Assembly (NCBI RefSeq): GCF_051020985.1
Contig: NC_135001.1
Location: forward strand, 18,345,896-18,409,895
Length of the DNA stretch: 64,000 bases
DNA from: Nomia melanderi
Taxonomy: Eukaryota > Arthropoda > Insecta > Hymenoptera > Halictidae
Direction: 5' to 3'
Below the pieces are notes generated by a model. That model saw only the letters and a list, made by a program, of their open reading frames with translations. It searched no databases and was not told the origin of the DNA. Position 1 is the first letter of the stretch, and every line of letters begins with the position of its first letter. Positions 54,440-64,000 of this stretch are shown here, in pieces. The translations under genes were made by a program, and so were the position numbers.

Positions 54440-54833
54440 GTAACACAAATCCAAAGTGAAATTACAAAATCGAATTCCTTATTCTTTGTCGTAAGTTAGA
54501 AATTTCGGCTTGATTGATGTTTAACCGTTTGTGTTAAGCGCGGAGGCGCTTCTGTTTATCAGTATCAATTATAATTTTCTTACTATGTTTTTCAAGAAAT
54601 AGATCAAAGTAAATTTATTCGAATAAATGTTATTCTTTGATATTTTTTTGTAATAACACAATATTTGTGATCTCATTATACAACTACTCTTATTAATTTT
54701 TTTGCATACACACCCAATCCCTTCCGCATTTTCGGTAAATATTCACACAAGTTGTTTAGCATCCAAACGGTTATAAGTGTATCAGTATAATCGTTTTTAC
54801 TAACTGAAATTTATCCTGCGTACAATGTGTTAA
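54440..54833 (+). mobile_element. fam-10 MITE interrupted by fam-17
   Basis: Left part: GTGTAACACAAATCCAAAG, AATCGAATTCCTTATTCT, TTGATTGATGTTTAA. Right part: GTGTATCAGTATAATCG, ACTGAAATTTATCCTGCGTA, CAATGTGTTAA. The intact copies read GATGTTTAAAAATGTATCAG across the join. Confidence 0.8.
54521..54774 (+). mobile_element. fam-17 TTAA-type MITE nested in fam-10
   Basis: The left end is TTAACCGTTTGTGTTAAG and the right end is AGCATCCAAACGGTTAT. The palindrome AAGCGC-GGAG-GCGCTT is at 54536-54551, 12 nt inside the left end. The target duplication is TTAA/TTAT, consistent with one later mutation. Length is 254 bp. Confidence 0.8.
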
Positions 54834-55214
54834 CCGTTTGAGTCCCAAGCAATCGCGCTTCTCCGTTGCATTTTTTAAAAATGTCAGTCTATCGGTTCGT
54901 AGATCAGGCTCATTTATTTCCTTTCTTTCCAATTATCCATTTCTATTTTTGTCATTACCCGCTTAGCACTGGAAAAATCTAACGGTCGCGCTATTTAAAA
55001 TTTGTTTTTGCCAAAATAGAAAAGCGTAATTCAGTTTCCGAATTGTAAGAAAGAAGCGCGGTCGCACCGCTCGGCGATTTTCCACTGGGTTTTTGCAAAA
55101 ACCAAACCCAACGAAAACATCTCGCGTTTATACTGTCTACCGACAAACTAAAAATGGGCAAGGGCAAAAAGAAGTATTCACTTGCGATACTCGCTGATAC
55201 TGGCTGAAATGTGT
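54834..55214. other. Unassigned DNA; possible second fam-17-like left end
   Basis: The sequence directly after the fam-10 end reads TTAACCGTTTGAGTCCCAAG, resembling the fam-17 terminus. Hairpin GGGTTTTTGCAAAAACC lies at about 55087-55103. A matching right end was not found. Confidence 0.4.
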
Positions 55215-55394
55215 AATGAAGAACAACGACCTATTCCTGATTTCTTCTTTTTCCAATTATTAAAGAGCTGACGGATGTTTCTCTGAGGAATCGTTGAAGA
55301 AATTGATTTAATAATACGCAAGCTGAATCGACTGGAGTTTCGATAGTCAATTTCCAAAAGTCAATTTAATTGCTCGGTAGTTTTAGGAGTAACG
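55215..55394 (-). mobile_element. fam-5 MITE, long form, inverted, one end lost
   Basis: GATGTTTCTCTGAGGAATCG and GAAATTGATTTAATAATACG are the reverse of the 13985 interior. It ends AAGTCAATTTAATTGCTCGG, TAGTTTTAGGAGTAA, the reverse of the fam-5 left terminus. Confidence 0.7.
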
Positions 55395-55535
55395 CTGGAT
55401 TTTCGCAACGAGTCAATTTCACGCATATTGAATTTTATAAACATTGTTCGGTAAATGTTTGGGTCGATTTTCATTGATGCAGTTACGCAAATATGTATCC
55501 TAATTGTCTACTTTCGAACGTTTAACTTCTGAAAT
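55395..55535 (-). mobile_element. fam-7 MITE fragment
   Basis: GAGTCAATTTCACGCATATT, GAATTTTATAAACATTGTTC, GGTAAATGTTTGGGTCGATT match the 31717 copy. The rest is diverged or lost. Confidence 0.65.
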
Positions 55536-55541
55536 TTGGCA

Positions 55542-55890
55542 CGTTACGTGCCACCATGAATTACAGTTATATTTTGCTTATGAAGTGTATTCATTTTTTA
55601 AATAAAATATTGAATTATATTTAAGTTTTTAGTGTCGTTCATATATTTTGAATGTATTTCTTTATGTTCCCGCTGTCTCATTGGATTGCATATTCCAGAT
55701 TTTTCTGAAATCTTCCAATTCGTACAAAATTATTGGTAAACGACATTTGTGTACATATCTATATATAACAATCGAAGACAAAATTCTTTAGAGATCCTGT
55801 CGAGTTTCTCAATTCGTTGCCAGTGCAAGTGGTTAAAAATATTATCTTAGAAAAATTGTCTACTATATGTGGTACACGCAGCATCGAACG
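55542..55890 (+). mobile_element. fam-8 MITE, uninterrupted reference copy
   Basis: It starts GGCACGTTACGTGCCACCAT and ends GCAGCATCGAACGTCTTG. The interior AATTACAGTTATATTTTGCT, AAATATTGAATTATATTTAA and TTTCTTTATGTTCCCGCTGT corresponds to the split copies at 16535 and 51937. It therefore shows the empty state of both insertion sites. Length is about 349 bp. Confidence 0.75.
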
Positions 55891-56614
55891 TCTTGATTAA
55901 ACTAATATCAATTTTTCTAAGTACGATAGAACAAACTGTAAATGTCCGTAAATTGATGGTTGACCTTCTTGCAACTTATAAATCTTACATAATTCATTTC
56001 GTTTGATATGTTACGAAGGAAGGGAATTTTTAGATCAACGGTCAGGCATGCTATTACGTAATACAAGGTACTACGGCGAACGGATGCTATAACGGGCGAT
56101 ATTGCATCTAACAGATGCTTTAGTAAACATGTCTGCGAGTAAGATTGAAACGCTGTAACGTACAAAAATGTACACTACACAGAGATAAAGGAATATCGGC
56201 CATTTTTGCCATTCTGTTTTCACGGATCGACTCAGGGCACTTGAATGCAATCTGGGAAAATATGCGTTCTCGCTGAAAGAAAACATTACTCTAGCCTTTG
56301 AACTGTGTATTTGCGAAACGTGGAATGAACGTCAAGATACATTGAATTGGTAAATAATGTTTAATGATACACTTCAATATTAGATGGTTTCTACTAGTGT
56401 GGACACGACAGTGCGACGAAACACGATTATTTATTGAATGAACACGAAAGCGAAGAACTTTTTCCAGATCAAACTAAATTTGAACGACGAATTAACTTAT
56501 CATCGCTAGTTCAAAGATCAGATTTAACCGTAGAATGTGAAGGTGATGGAGTGGGTCCAAAATTTCGGTATATTTGTCTCAGAATTCTGTATCAGAAAAC
56601 TCGTTTGCACATTC
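55891..56614. other. Unassigned DNA
   Basis: A plus-strand frame starting at 56434 reads through an acidic stretch but runs into the fam-4 element at 56615. There is no support for translation. Confidence 0.4.
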
Positions 56615-56784
56615 TTAACACTAGAACTACCCCCAGTCAAAATGATTGGTTTCAGTTTTTCTGTTTCGCAATTATTGATATCTTCAAAGCATTGAATACT
56701 CGAAATGATTTTGAAAATAAATAGTTTCACTTGAATACTATAATGAATGCAATCACATTAAATGCTCAGTAGTTTTAGTGTTAA
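56615..56784 (+). mobile_element. fam-4 MITE, shortened
   Basis: The left end is TTAACACTAGAACTACCC and the right end is TCAGTAGTTTTAGTGTTAA. A deletion of about 50 bp removes the part before the CACATTAAATGCTC motif. Length is 170 bp. Confidence 0.85.
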
Positions 56785-56927
56785 ATCAGATTCCACTGAC
56801 TGAAATAGTGAATATTCAGTTGCATCCTTGGAATTAAGATTTGGTAAGCTTTGAAAGGAAATGCAATAAAATGATGGAGGTTTCTAAATGGTAAAAATAT
56901 CCTCTTTAATAATCTTTAGTAATGAAT
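56785..56927. other. Spacer between two fam-4 copies
   Basis: 143 bp of unassigned sequence between two fam-4 copies in the same orientation. Confidence 0.4.
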
Positions 56928-57148
56928 TTAACATTAGAACTACCGTACCAGTCAATATGACTGGTTTTGGTTTCCTCGTCTCGCAATTATTGATATCTTC
57001 AAAGTATTGAATATTCGAAATGATTTTGAAAATAAATAGTTTCACTGGAATACTATAATGAATGTCTGAAGAAACCGAAAATAATCTATTACCACAATAT
57101 TCAGATTACATTTCAATCGTATCAAATGCTCGGTAGTTCTAGCGTTAA
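56928..57148 (+). mobile_element. fam-4 MITE, complete reference copy
   Basis: The left end is TTAACATTAGAACTACCG and the right end is TCGGTAGTTCTAGCGTTAA. The palindrome ACCAGTCA-ATA-TGACTGGT is at 56947-56965. Length is 221 bp. Confidence 0.9.
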
Positions 57149-58113
57149 AGTGGCATAACTTGAATATTACTCGGTAAACTGGAATAAACAATTGTATTTT
57201 TGTCTACTATCAGAAAGTTAGTTTTTATGTTATATATTTTATAATTTTACCTAACCAAGACCAATTTCGTTCAATGTAGTATACCGTACTGTATCCAGAA
57301 CGTTGTATCTCCTGAATTCAATTATTCGATTGGCTAACAGTTCTTCTACGTTAAAAATTTATAACTGTTACGATAGTTTCTTGATGCATGTTCGATCGTT
57401 CACTCATTTTTTCGTCTGCACATTCTATGTTACACACGCTCGAGGTCAACGATTTGCATTAATGGAACCGATACAATCAATCTATCTTCCAGCCATTATC
57501 TGCCTTTATGATCAAATTCAATCAGCGATGAATTGTTCAAGGGAATTACTTGATCCCAATCCGAAAGTGCATGCCAAGCATTGTTTCTCGTGGAATTGAA
57601 GGTCACTGTAAGATATGTCTAACACTATGAACTAATATTTTATTTATGAATTTTCTCAGACAAAAGTGATACATAATATATTTTTTCGACTTTAAAATAA
57701 ATGATTGAAATCTTAAAATAGAAGCACATAAGATTCCTAATTATTTTATGACAATAAACAATAATAATATAATGTCATCATTGTATTATATAATAATTAT
57801 TATTATTATACTAAATAACCTAATGTGAAAATCACTTTTTCATTTCTTTCTCGACACAGTTGCAAGCAGTGAAAGTAAATTTTAGAGAATTTTTACACTA
57901 TAATTACACATATATTATAAACTTTAATAGAAAATGTTTGTTTGTTTTCATTTTTCTCCCTTCAAAATTAACAATCTTTTCCTGCCATCAAACATGAATG
58001 GTACTCACGGTGCTCAAGCTGGATCGAACACACTGTATATAGTACTTGTTACGCTGAAATTAGCTATCAATGAATCGTGCATCGGTTTCAATGAATTTTT
58101 TTCATGAAATGCA
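57149..58113. other. Unassigned AT-rich DNA
   Basis: Contains an ATT/TAA-rich run near 57760-57815. A plus frame at 57303-57599 is unremarkable. No repeat copy was found. Confidence 0.45.
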
Positions 58114-58327
58114 TTAACCCTTTGCGGACGAAGAATCTTTGAAATATATTAAACCTTCAAGCCGATGAAGCTAAATTATATCAACTGCTTCAGCAATTAG
58201 AGAAAATGGAAAACTACGTGCTGATCTCTTGATGTTCAATTAATTAAATCATTTGTCTGCGACTTAGTCTTCCAGGCACGAACATTTCGTCTCGCCGAAA
58301 TGCCGACATTCGTCCGCGAAGGGTTAA
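58114..58327. mobile_element. fam-16 TTAA-type MITE, complete
   Basis: The left end is TTAACCCTTTGCGGACGAA and the right end is TTCGTCCGCGAAGGGTTAA, 19-bp inverted repeats with one mismatch. A near-palindrome (CGAAATG-CCGA-CATTCG) sits beside the right end. Only one copy is in the window. Length is 214 bp. Confidence 0.85.
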
Positions 58328-58601
58328 GGTTTACAAACAAGCTGGGAGGATACTTTTTAGGTCACCGTCACAACAGACGCTTACTTGGCGTGATGAGGTC
58401 ATCATCCATGTTGGCGCCACTAAATCTGCATATTCAGTCACTCAATGACATTAGTCTATTATGTGCCGCGTTTTTAATCTATTGTGTCAGCTTTCTGATT
58501 TGGAATGCCTTTTCCGGATAACGGAAGCAATTGACTCATGTTCGAGGAACTATAAATTATGTAATCATCACGTAGAAACAGTAATACGAAATAATTCACT
58601 A
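58328..58601. other. Unassigned DNA
   Basis: Nothing was recognised between fam-16 and fam-3. Confidence 0.4.
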
Positions 58602-58840
58602 TTAACCCTTTGCACTCCAAAGGTGCCTCTCAGTCACCACTCGATTGGTGCATCAAAATTGTAAAATTATATTTAACATTAAGTCTTGAGTAATCTGTCG
58701 ATACGTGAAATGAAATACCATTGTTCCCTTTATTTTGTGAATAGATTCCTCGTAAAGTTAGTTTTAAAAAATGTCATCTATATCTCATAAAAGTAAATTG
58801 AATATTTCTAGTGACAAATTTTTGGAGTGCAAAGGGAAAA
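58602..58840 (-). mobile_element. fam-3 MITE
   Basis: It starts TTAACCCTTTGCACTCCAAA and ends TTTTTGGAGTGCAAAGGG followed by AAAA in place of TTAA. Damaged palindrome GGTGCCTCTCAGTCACC. It abuts an inverted fam-14. Confidence 0.8.
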
Positions 58841-59003
58841 TAAAAAATGCTGTAAGATTTCTTAGATCTTTTATTTTCCTTCTAATGCAAAATTAGGATG
58901 TGTGGAAAATCTAATAATTGTAGGGTAGTTTCTTTAAAATTCATTAAAACATCTAATATTATTCCTGGTGCAATATTGGAGCCTACAGAGTTCAAAGGGT
59001 TAA
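58837..59003 (-). mobile_element. fam-14 MITE, inverted, truncated
   Basis: AGATTTCTTAGATCTTTTAT, AATTGTAGGGTAGTTTCTTT and GTGCAATATTGGAGCC are the reverse of 24190-24330. It ends AGAGTTCAAAGGGTTAA. The opposite end is missing at the junction with fam-3. Confidence 0.8.
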
Positions 59004-59239
59004 TACATTTTAGACCAGTTGTTTCTAACAAACATTTTGTTCCTAATCGTGCTCAGTAATTGACTATCTTTTTGTTTAAAACGTTTTGAAGTTACCTATG
59101 TTTCAGATAGAGTTAAAAATCATTGTAATATTAAATTCTTAATTTTGAGAAGTACTTGCATATTTATATGCATCTTCAAAATATGTATATATTATTTGAA
59201 TATTTACACGTATTAAAACTATTTACTGCGAAATACTAC
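59004..59239. other. Unassigned AT-rich DNA
   Basis: Nothing was recognised. Confidence 0.4.
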
Positions 59240-59432
59240 TGCTCTCTAAACGCGAGATATCTCATCATTAAACCGTAATGTGTTAATACTTGAATAACCA
59301 TACAAAATTTCCTTATATATTTCCTGTAAATTTAGTAAACTAAGAAAAGAAAGTTTTCAGTAGAAACAAAACAAAACAAAGCCTTTTTCTAGAAAGAAAA
59401 AATTTGTCCCATCCGTTAGTTTTAGTGTTAAT
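59240..59432 (+). mobile_element. Decayed ends of fam-1 and fam-4/5
   Basis: AACGCGAGATATCTCATC, then CCGTAATGTGTTAA (to about 59286), resembles the fam-1 right end with its palindrome. CCGTTAGTTTTAGTGTTAA (about 59413-59431) resembles a fam-4 or fam-5 right end. Interiors are not recognisable. Confidence 0.4.
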
Positions 59433-62400
59433 CTCTCACATTTGAACTTTTCACTTAAACTTTTTGCTTACTTCATATAGCATTTCCAAAAGTTTCTTCG
59501 GGCTTTTAAAATGTGGCCCCTATAAACAAGAACAATAACATTTTAATCACTCCTATTATTCTCATAAGTGACTGAGAGACATCGTGGTATTCGTGGTACG
59601 ATTAGGGTTAAAAAATGTTTCCACAGTAATGTTTTAAAAATTGTACCTACCCGTGTGCGTTGAATTATATCCACGCTCATCCAAGAATTTGTCTTCGCCG
59701 TAAACGATGGTTATCAGTCTGAGTGGCTCGTGTCCTCTCCGAGCGTACACGGCCTGTCCTCGTTCATTGGCCAGCGACGTTATCTATTCCTTATTCCCGG
59801 CACGTCGTTTGTATGACTCTTTCCGCGATGAGTAGACTCGCCAAAAAAGCATGGAAATCGCGCCGAACAAGATTCCGCGGAACTGTACTTGCAGAGCGAC
59901 CGGTCGTCAATTGTGAAAGTTCAGTTGTTTGTCGGCACACGAGGAAGTACACGAGGTGCATCAAAACCCCATCAGCGTTTTATCGTTTCCCAGATTTCCG
60001 TTCGCCGGTGCTCGTTAGGCTCTTACCGAGAGTACTTTACATAAAAATTTGGTCGTATCTCGAAGGTAGCCATAAGTAAATTATTGTCTAACACGGACAA
60101 ATAGAATTCTCGTCTAAAAGACGCTGGAAATGGGTCATTTTCGAAAATCAACCCCTTGTCAGATTCGTGGTGAAGATTTTAAACAGAATATGTCAAACAT
60201 AAATATTACTGAATTCTTGTGAATACAAATTGAATAGTACTCTTCTGTTACGAATTGTTATAGCTCAGAGCAAACATAGATGTAGAATATGCCTAGGATT
60301 TTTGTGTTTTTTCAATAAATTTTTAATAGCAACGTGTCGATCATAGTTGAGAAAGAAATCGTAGGTTAAGGAAGATTTTGGTCTAGGACGTTCAACAAGT
60401 CGGTTTGTTTTAATCTTTCACTTCATTGGTGTTTGAAGAATGAATACTTGAAAGGAAATTTCAAAATTTTGGAAACCGTCGAGATTATAGGAACTTCAGC
60501 GACTCCTGCTCCTAGGTGGACTTATCTTGTAAAGTTTTAAATGCGTTTTCCTAAAACATTTTTCAAATTAGTGCACTTAATATCTTAACAACTAGTCGAT
60601 TGATTTGAATAATTTTTTTCTTAGATTAAATAATAGTACATTTTTTGTATATATTTTTTTACATATTTTTCTGCGAGTAATAAAGCTCTAATATCTTGAG
60701 ATTCATCACATTTTCTCGTCTTTAAACGAGATGAAACGGTAACAGGAATGATTAAAAATGTCATTGTTATCTTTAAAACGTCAAAGCGATAAAAAAACAC
60801 TTTCCCTCAGTTTACCAAGTTTAGTACCTTGGACATTTTACGCGTGAGATTACTTTTGTTTTTATTTCTCAGATCTATAATGGAGGAGCTGGGAATTTCA
60901 CTGTTTTAGATGAATTCTTTCAGGTCCATTGTAAAAAAAATTGGGAAGCCTTTAATATTTGACTATAAAATTTAATAATTTTTTTGTTGTATCGAGAGTG
61001 TATTGAACTACAGAAATATTTACCTTGTTTTATTTTATATCGCAAATTGCACTGAACAATTGTATTCGAGGTAACAAAATAATTCTTAAAAGCCATAGAA
61101 CGTTTACGTATTAAGCCATCGGTTTGAAAAGAAAAATAAGGTTGTATTAATAGCAGAGGAAACTTAATATTTCCCATAGAGGTGACTTGCTAAAATGAAA
61201 AAAATCGTTTGCTGCTGCAAGAAGTCGATTTTTCTGCCTTTCAAACACGTTTTTCTCGAAACTACTTTTCTCTTCACGCTGCAAATGAATATTCGATTTA
61301 CGTTCCGCTAATTGACTTTAAATTTTGCATGTAGGTTCGTAATAAGATTCCGCGATTGTTAACGGAACCTTTGTTAAGTTCGAGTCACCGTCCTCTAATT
61401 GTAACAAATGAAAATGTTTTCTTTAGAAAAATGTCGCGTTAATAAAATTCAATTTCATTTTTCAATTACCATTTATTTTCATCGTGTGATTATCTAGAAT
61501 TAAAAGAACTTTAGAAATACATTTGTTACTTCAAAATAACAATTTTCCCAATTCTTAAAATCTCTAAACGCATTGTTTACTTTTTTAAAGGCAATTTTAA
61601 TGATCGACAAGACGTACATGGAACCACGCAACGTTTAAAAGCTAATAAATCATGAAAATATTTGATTTCAACTTGCAGCCAATCCCCAAAAATTGTTATT
61701 ACCCCTGCACAATCGATGCTACATTAAACTGAATAAAAGAGACTGTTCGCGGTGTCGTTAAGTGTTAAGATGGCTTGTTATTTTCAATTAAGACGTTAAT
61801 TGCCGTGCATAAGAGTAAATTCCGTAAATTTATAGTACAGTACCATTTGTTAGCACCCCTTATTTCTTCGGGAAAATCTAGCGTCTCATTTAATGCGGAA
61901 ATTTTATTGCGGCATTGAAGTTTATTTCATGGCAGACGATAAATTTCATTCGTATTTTATGTTTCTTCATAGAAGCATCGTTACGTGAAGGAGGATATTG
62001 AAAGTAGCAGCTAAATGCTGCGCTTTTGAGTACCGCTGGATCATGCAATTACTGTGCCTCACCTTCTTCGCATGAAACGCGATTTACGTTAGCACGTTAT
62101 TTTGGTTCTTATCTTATACCGTTTAACTTATCGTTAGATCGAGAATAATTGCACGAAGATACATACGTGTTTTATAAAACCGAAAATTAGGTACAAATGT
62201 AATAGAGCGCTTTGATTAATAGCTGTTACTATGAAAAGTCTGTGTTACAGGTTTTCGTGTTATTACCTCTTTAGCTGTTTAAGTAATTGTTCTGAGCAAT
62301 TGGAGAATTGCCAATTTGATGAGCAAAATACGATACGTTAATAGTTTCACTAACGTGTAATGCGATCTTCCTCTATTTTCAATTGAGGAGATTCTTCTGG

Positions 62401-63221
62401 GTATTATATTCCATTATAGCAAAATATATAATGCGTTTACCTGAAATTATAATTGGATATCAAGTTTATGAGAATTTTCATCTAGATTAAAATGGAAATT
62501 GTAGCCATTATAATGATTATCGTATAAATACATTAATTGTACCTAGCAATTCGGATTTGTATTATTATAGTATTTTCCTTGGAAAATAAATAGCTTATTA
62601 TAATCTACATACAACAAATTTTCATTTCATAATTTCATAAAAGTGGAACATTTATTTATAATAAATATTTCGAATTTTTCTTTTCAATCGCGTTTATGTA
62701 TTTTCGTATCGTTATAACAATAGAGATTTGTTCAGTAAAAGATTTATTTACTGAAGAAATACTGCGTTCATCTTGAAGCTATTAAATTTTATTTGGAACG
62801 AAAATGAATTTTGAAGTAAGTAACATAAAAAAGTCTATGACTATTATGGATAATAATTTGACAACTAATACCATATCTAGAGAAAATTTAGAAAACAGAA
62901 AATGATTTGTATAGTGAGGTACATCGATATCCATAGGATAACATGTTTCCGTTCGATGAAATATCGTTGCCGATTCTTTAGTGCTCATAGTCCACGGGTT
63001 GCCCTACGATATTTTGATCAAAGTGTGTATCACGTGTTATTTTCTATCCCATATATTACCAGTCAGGAACTAACTTGAAGATGGTGTTCAAACTTTCCTA
63101 GAAAATCGCTGTGAGATATCGCAGACGAACGAACGAACCTCATCAAGTAGCAGTTTGATATCTCGAAACGCGTCGGCGAGGACGATAAAGCTTCGGCTGA
63201 TTTATTCGTCGACAGGCGTCG
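59433..63221. other. Long unassigned stretch, almost free of elements
   Basis: A CpG-bearing patch at about 59690-60075 includes a plus open frame (59723-60079, 118 codons, arginine-rich, no motif). The rest is AT-rich. No TTAA-type element could be found, in contrast with the 49-59 kb cluster. Confidence 0.5.
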
Positions 63222-63244
63222 ATACATACATACATACATACATA
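63222..63244. repeat. ACAT microsatellite
   Basis: About five and a half perfect copies of the ACAT tetranucleotide, just upstream of the 176-bp array. Confidence 0.95.
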
Positions 63245-63384
63245 ACACGATGAACAAAAGTATTGCCACTTTTGAACCAGTTTCTCCTGTACAGTCGTGT
63301 GAAGCTCTACAAAACTTAACATTCCTGATTAACCCCTCTGCCTATGATCTCTTTCTCAACTCTGATCGATACGGCTACTTTGTC

Positions 63385-63879
63385 ATTAATAATTTATTGG
63401 AAAAAGAGAAAGATTCTAAGCATACGTTATGTCTATATTTCCTTTTAAGTATAATAGTTGAATACAGAGGAATTATATTTACTTCGAATTCGAATGAACT
63501 GAGTAATATATATTTGTTGAATCATGTTGAAAATCTTCACCGCGAGTCTTGGTTAGGTCGATTAATAATTTATTGGAAAAAGAGAAAAATTCTAAGCATA
63601 CGTTATGGCTATATTTCCTTTTAAGTATAATAGTTGAATACAGAGGAATTATATTTACTTTGAATTCGAATGAACTGAGTAATATATATTTGTTGAATCA
63701 TGTTGAAAATCTTCACCGCGAGTCTTGGTTAGGTCGATTAATAATTTATTGGAAAAAGAGAAAAATTCTAAGCATACGTTATGGCTATATTTTCTTTTAA
63801 GTATAATAGTTGATTACAGAGGAATCATATTTACTTCGAATTCGAATGAACTGAGTAATATATATTTGTTGAATCATGT
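63385..63879. repeat. Three-copy tandem array, period 176 bp
   Basis: ATTAATAATTTATTGGAAAA starts at 63385, 63561 and 63737. The third copy is incomplete (about 143 bp, to GTTGAATCATGTTGAA). Units differ at only a handful of positions. The period is not a multiple of three, so the open frames through it shift at each unit and are not a repeat protein. No copy is seen elsewhere in the window. Confidence 0.95.
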
Positions 63880-64000
63880 TGAACATCACGTCTCACTCGT
63901 CATTGTACGGCAAGGGGTTAAGCGAGAGCAATACGGTAGTCGGCGCAAACGTGAACACTTTTGAGCGGCAATGTACACGCGCACCCCGTAACGGCAGGTG
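63880..64000. other. Unassigned CpG-bearing end of window
   Basis: Short non-repeated sequence after the array, cut by the window edge. Confidence 0.4.

Noticed and set aside
59723..60079. 118-codon plus frame
   Set aside because: Arginine-rich translation of a CpG-bearing patch with no motif or splice context.
63385..63879. CRISPR-like array
   Set aside because: Whole 176-bp units repeat without short direct repeats and unique spacers, in a eukaryotic context.
63250..63964. Open frames through the 176-bp array, similar to each other
   Set aside because: The period is not divisible by three, so the same DNA is read in different frames. The similarity is due to the DNA repeat, not to a repeat protein.
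1..64000. tRNA, rRNA and snRNA genes
   Set aside because: I looked for T-loop GTTCRANNC motifs with matching stems. Candidates such as those near 4336, 5088 and 17890 have no acceptor stem or A box.
1..64000. Prokaryotic or phage origin
   Set aside because: No long ORFs, no operon spacing and no Shine-Dalgarno pattern. The sequence is full of MITEs and AT-rich non-coding DNA typical of an insect nucleus.

Overview
This window reads as a gene-poor stretch of an insect nuclear genome. It is very AT-rich, interrupted by short CpG-rich patches. It has no prokaryotic gene layout: no ORF chains, no ribosome binding sites, no operons. Open frames are all short (156 codons at most), and none carries a motif I recognise. 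A hymenopteran, perhaps a bee, is my best guess from the AT/CpG mosaic and the repeat style, but nothing here proves it. I found no convincing complete protein gene, no rRNA and no tRNA. One minus-strand heat-shock-type promoter (about 36.26-36.44 kb) and one weak minus-strand coding candidate (45.16-45.43 kb) are the only gene-like signals.

What fills the window is a community of short non-autonomous DNA transposons (MITEs). I could separate 17 families, numbered fam-1 to fam-17, with about 65 copies or fragments. By adding up my boundaries they cover about 14 kb, a little over a fifth of the window. Almost all are 110-350 bp, begin and end with TTAA, and continue with CAC, CCC or CCT. Comparing filled and empty paralogous sites inside the window shows directly that TTAA is the duplicated target. 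That is the hallmark of piggyBac-type transposition. No transposase is encoded here. Many families also carry a short palindrome, different in each family, 5-40 nt inside one terminus.

Layout. 0-12 kb: scattered single elements (fam-9, -3, -10, -15, -6, -1). 12-17.3 kb: a dense cluster ending in a fam-8 element that holds two back-to-back insertions (16535-17274). 17.3-28 kb: sparser, with a fam-1 + fam-5 composite at 22.8-23.2 kb that recurs at 43.4-43.9 kb. 28-29.3 kb: a long AT hairpin and a TATAA-type tandem tract. 29.3-30.7 kb: the largest CpG-rich patch. 30.7-33 kb: nested elements and local duplications. 33-36 kb: mostly unassigned, with one fam-2 copy. 36.2-36.5 kb: the heat-shock-type promoter. 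36.8-40 kb: further nests. 40-49 kb: long unassigned stretches with a few elements. 49-59.4 kb: the densest cluster, including a three-level nest at 51937-52774. 59.4-64 kb: almost element-free, ending in a 176-bp tandem array.

The genes do not work together in any visible way because none is clearly present. What can be read is the order of insertion events, plus a recurring local tandem duplication of about 163-178 bp at six places. All family names and boundaries are my own reading by eye. Orientation signs are relative to the first-named end of each family.
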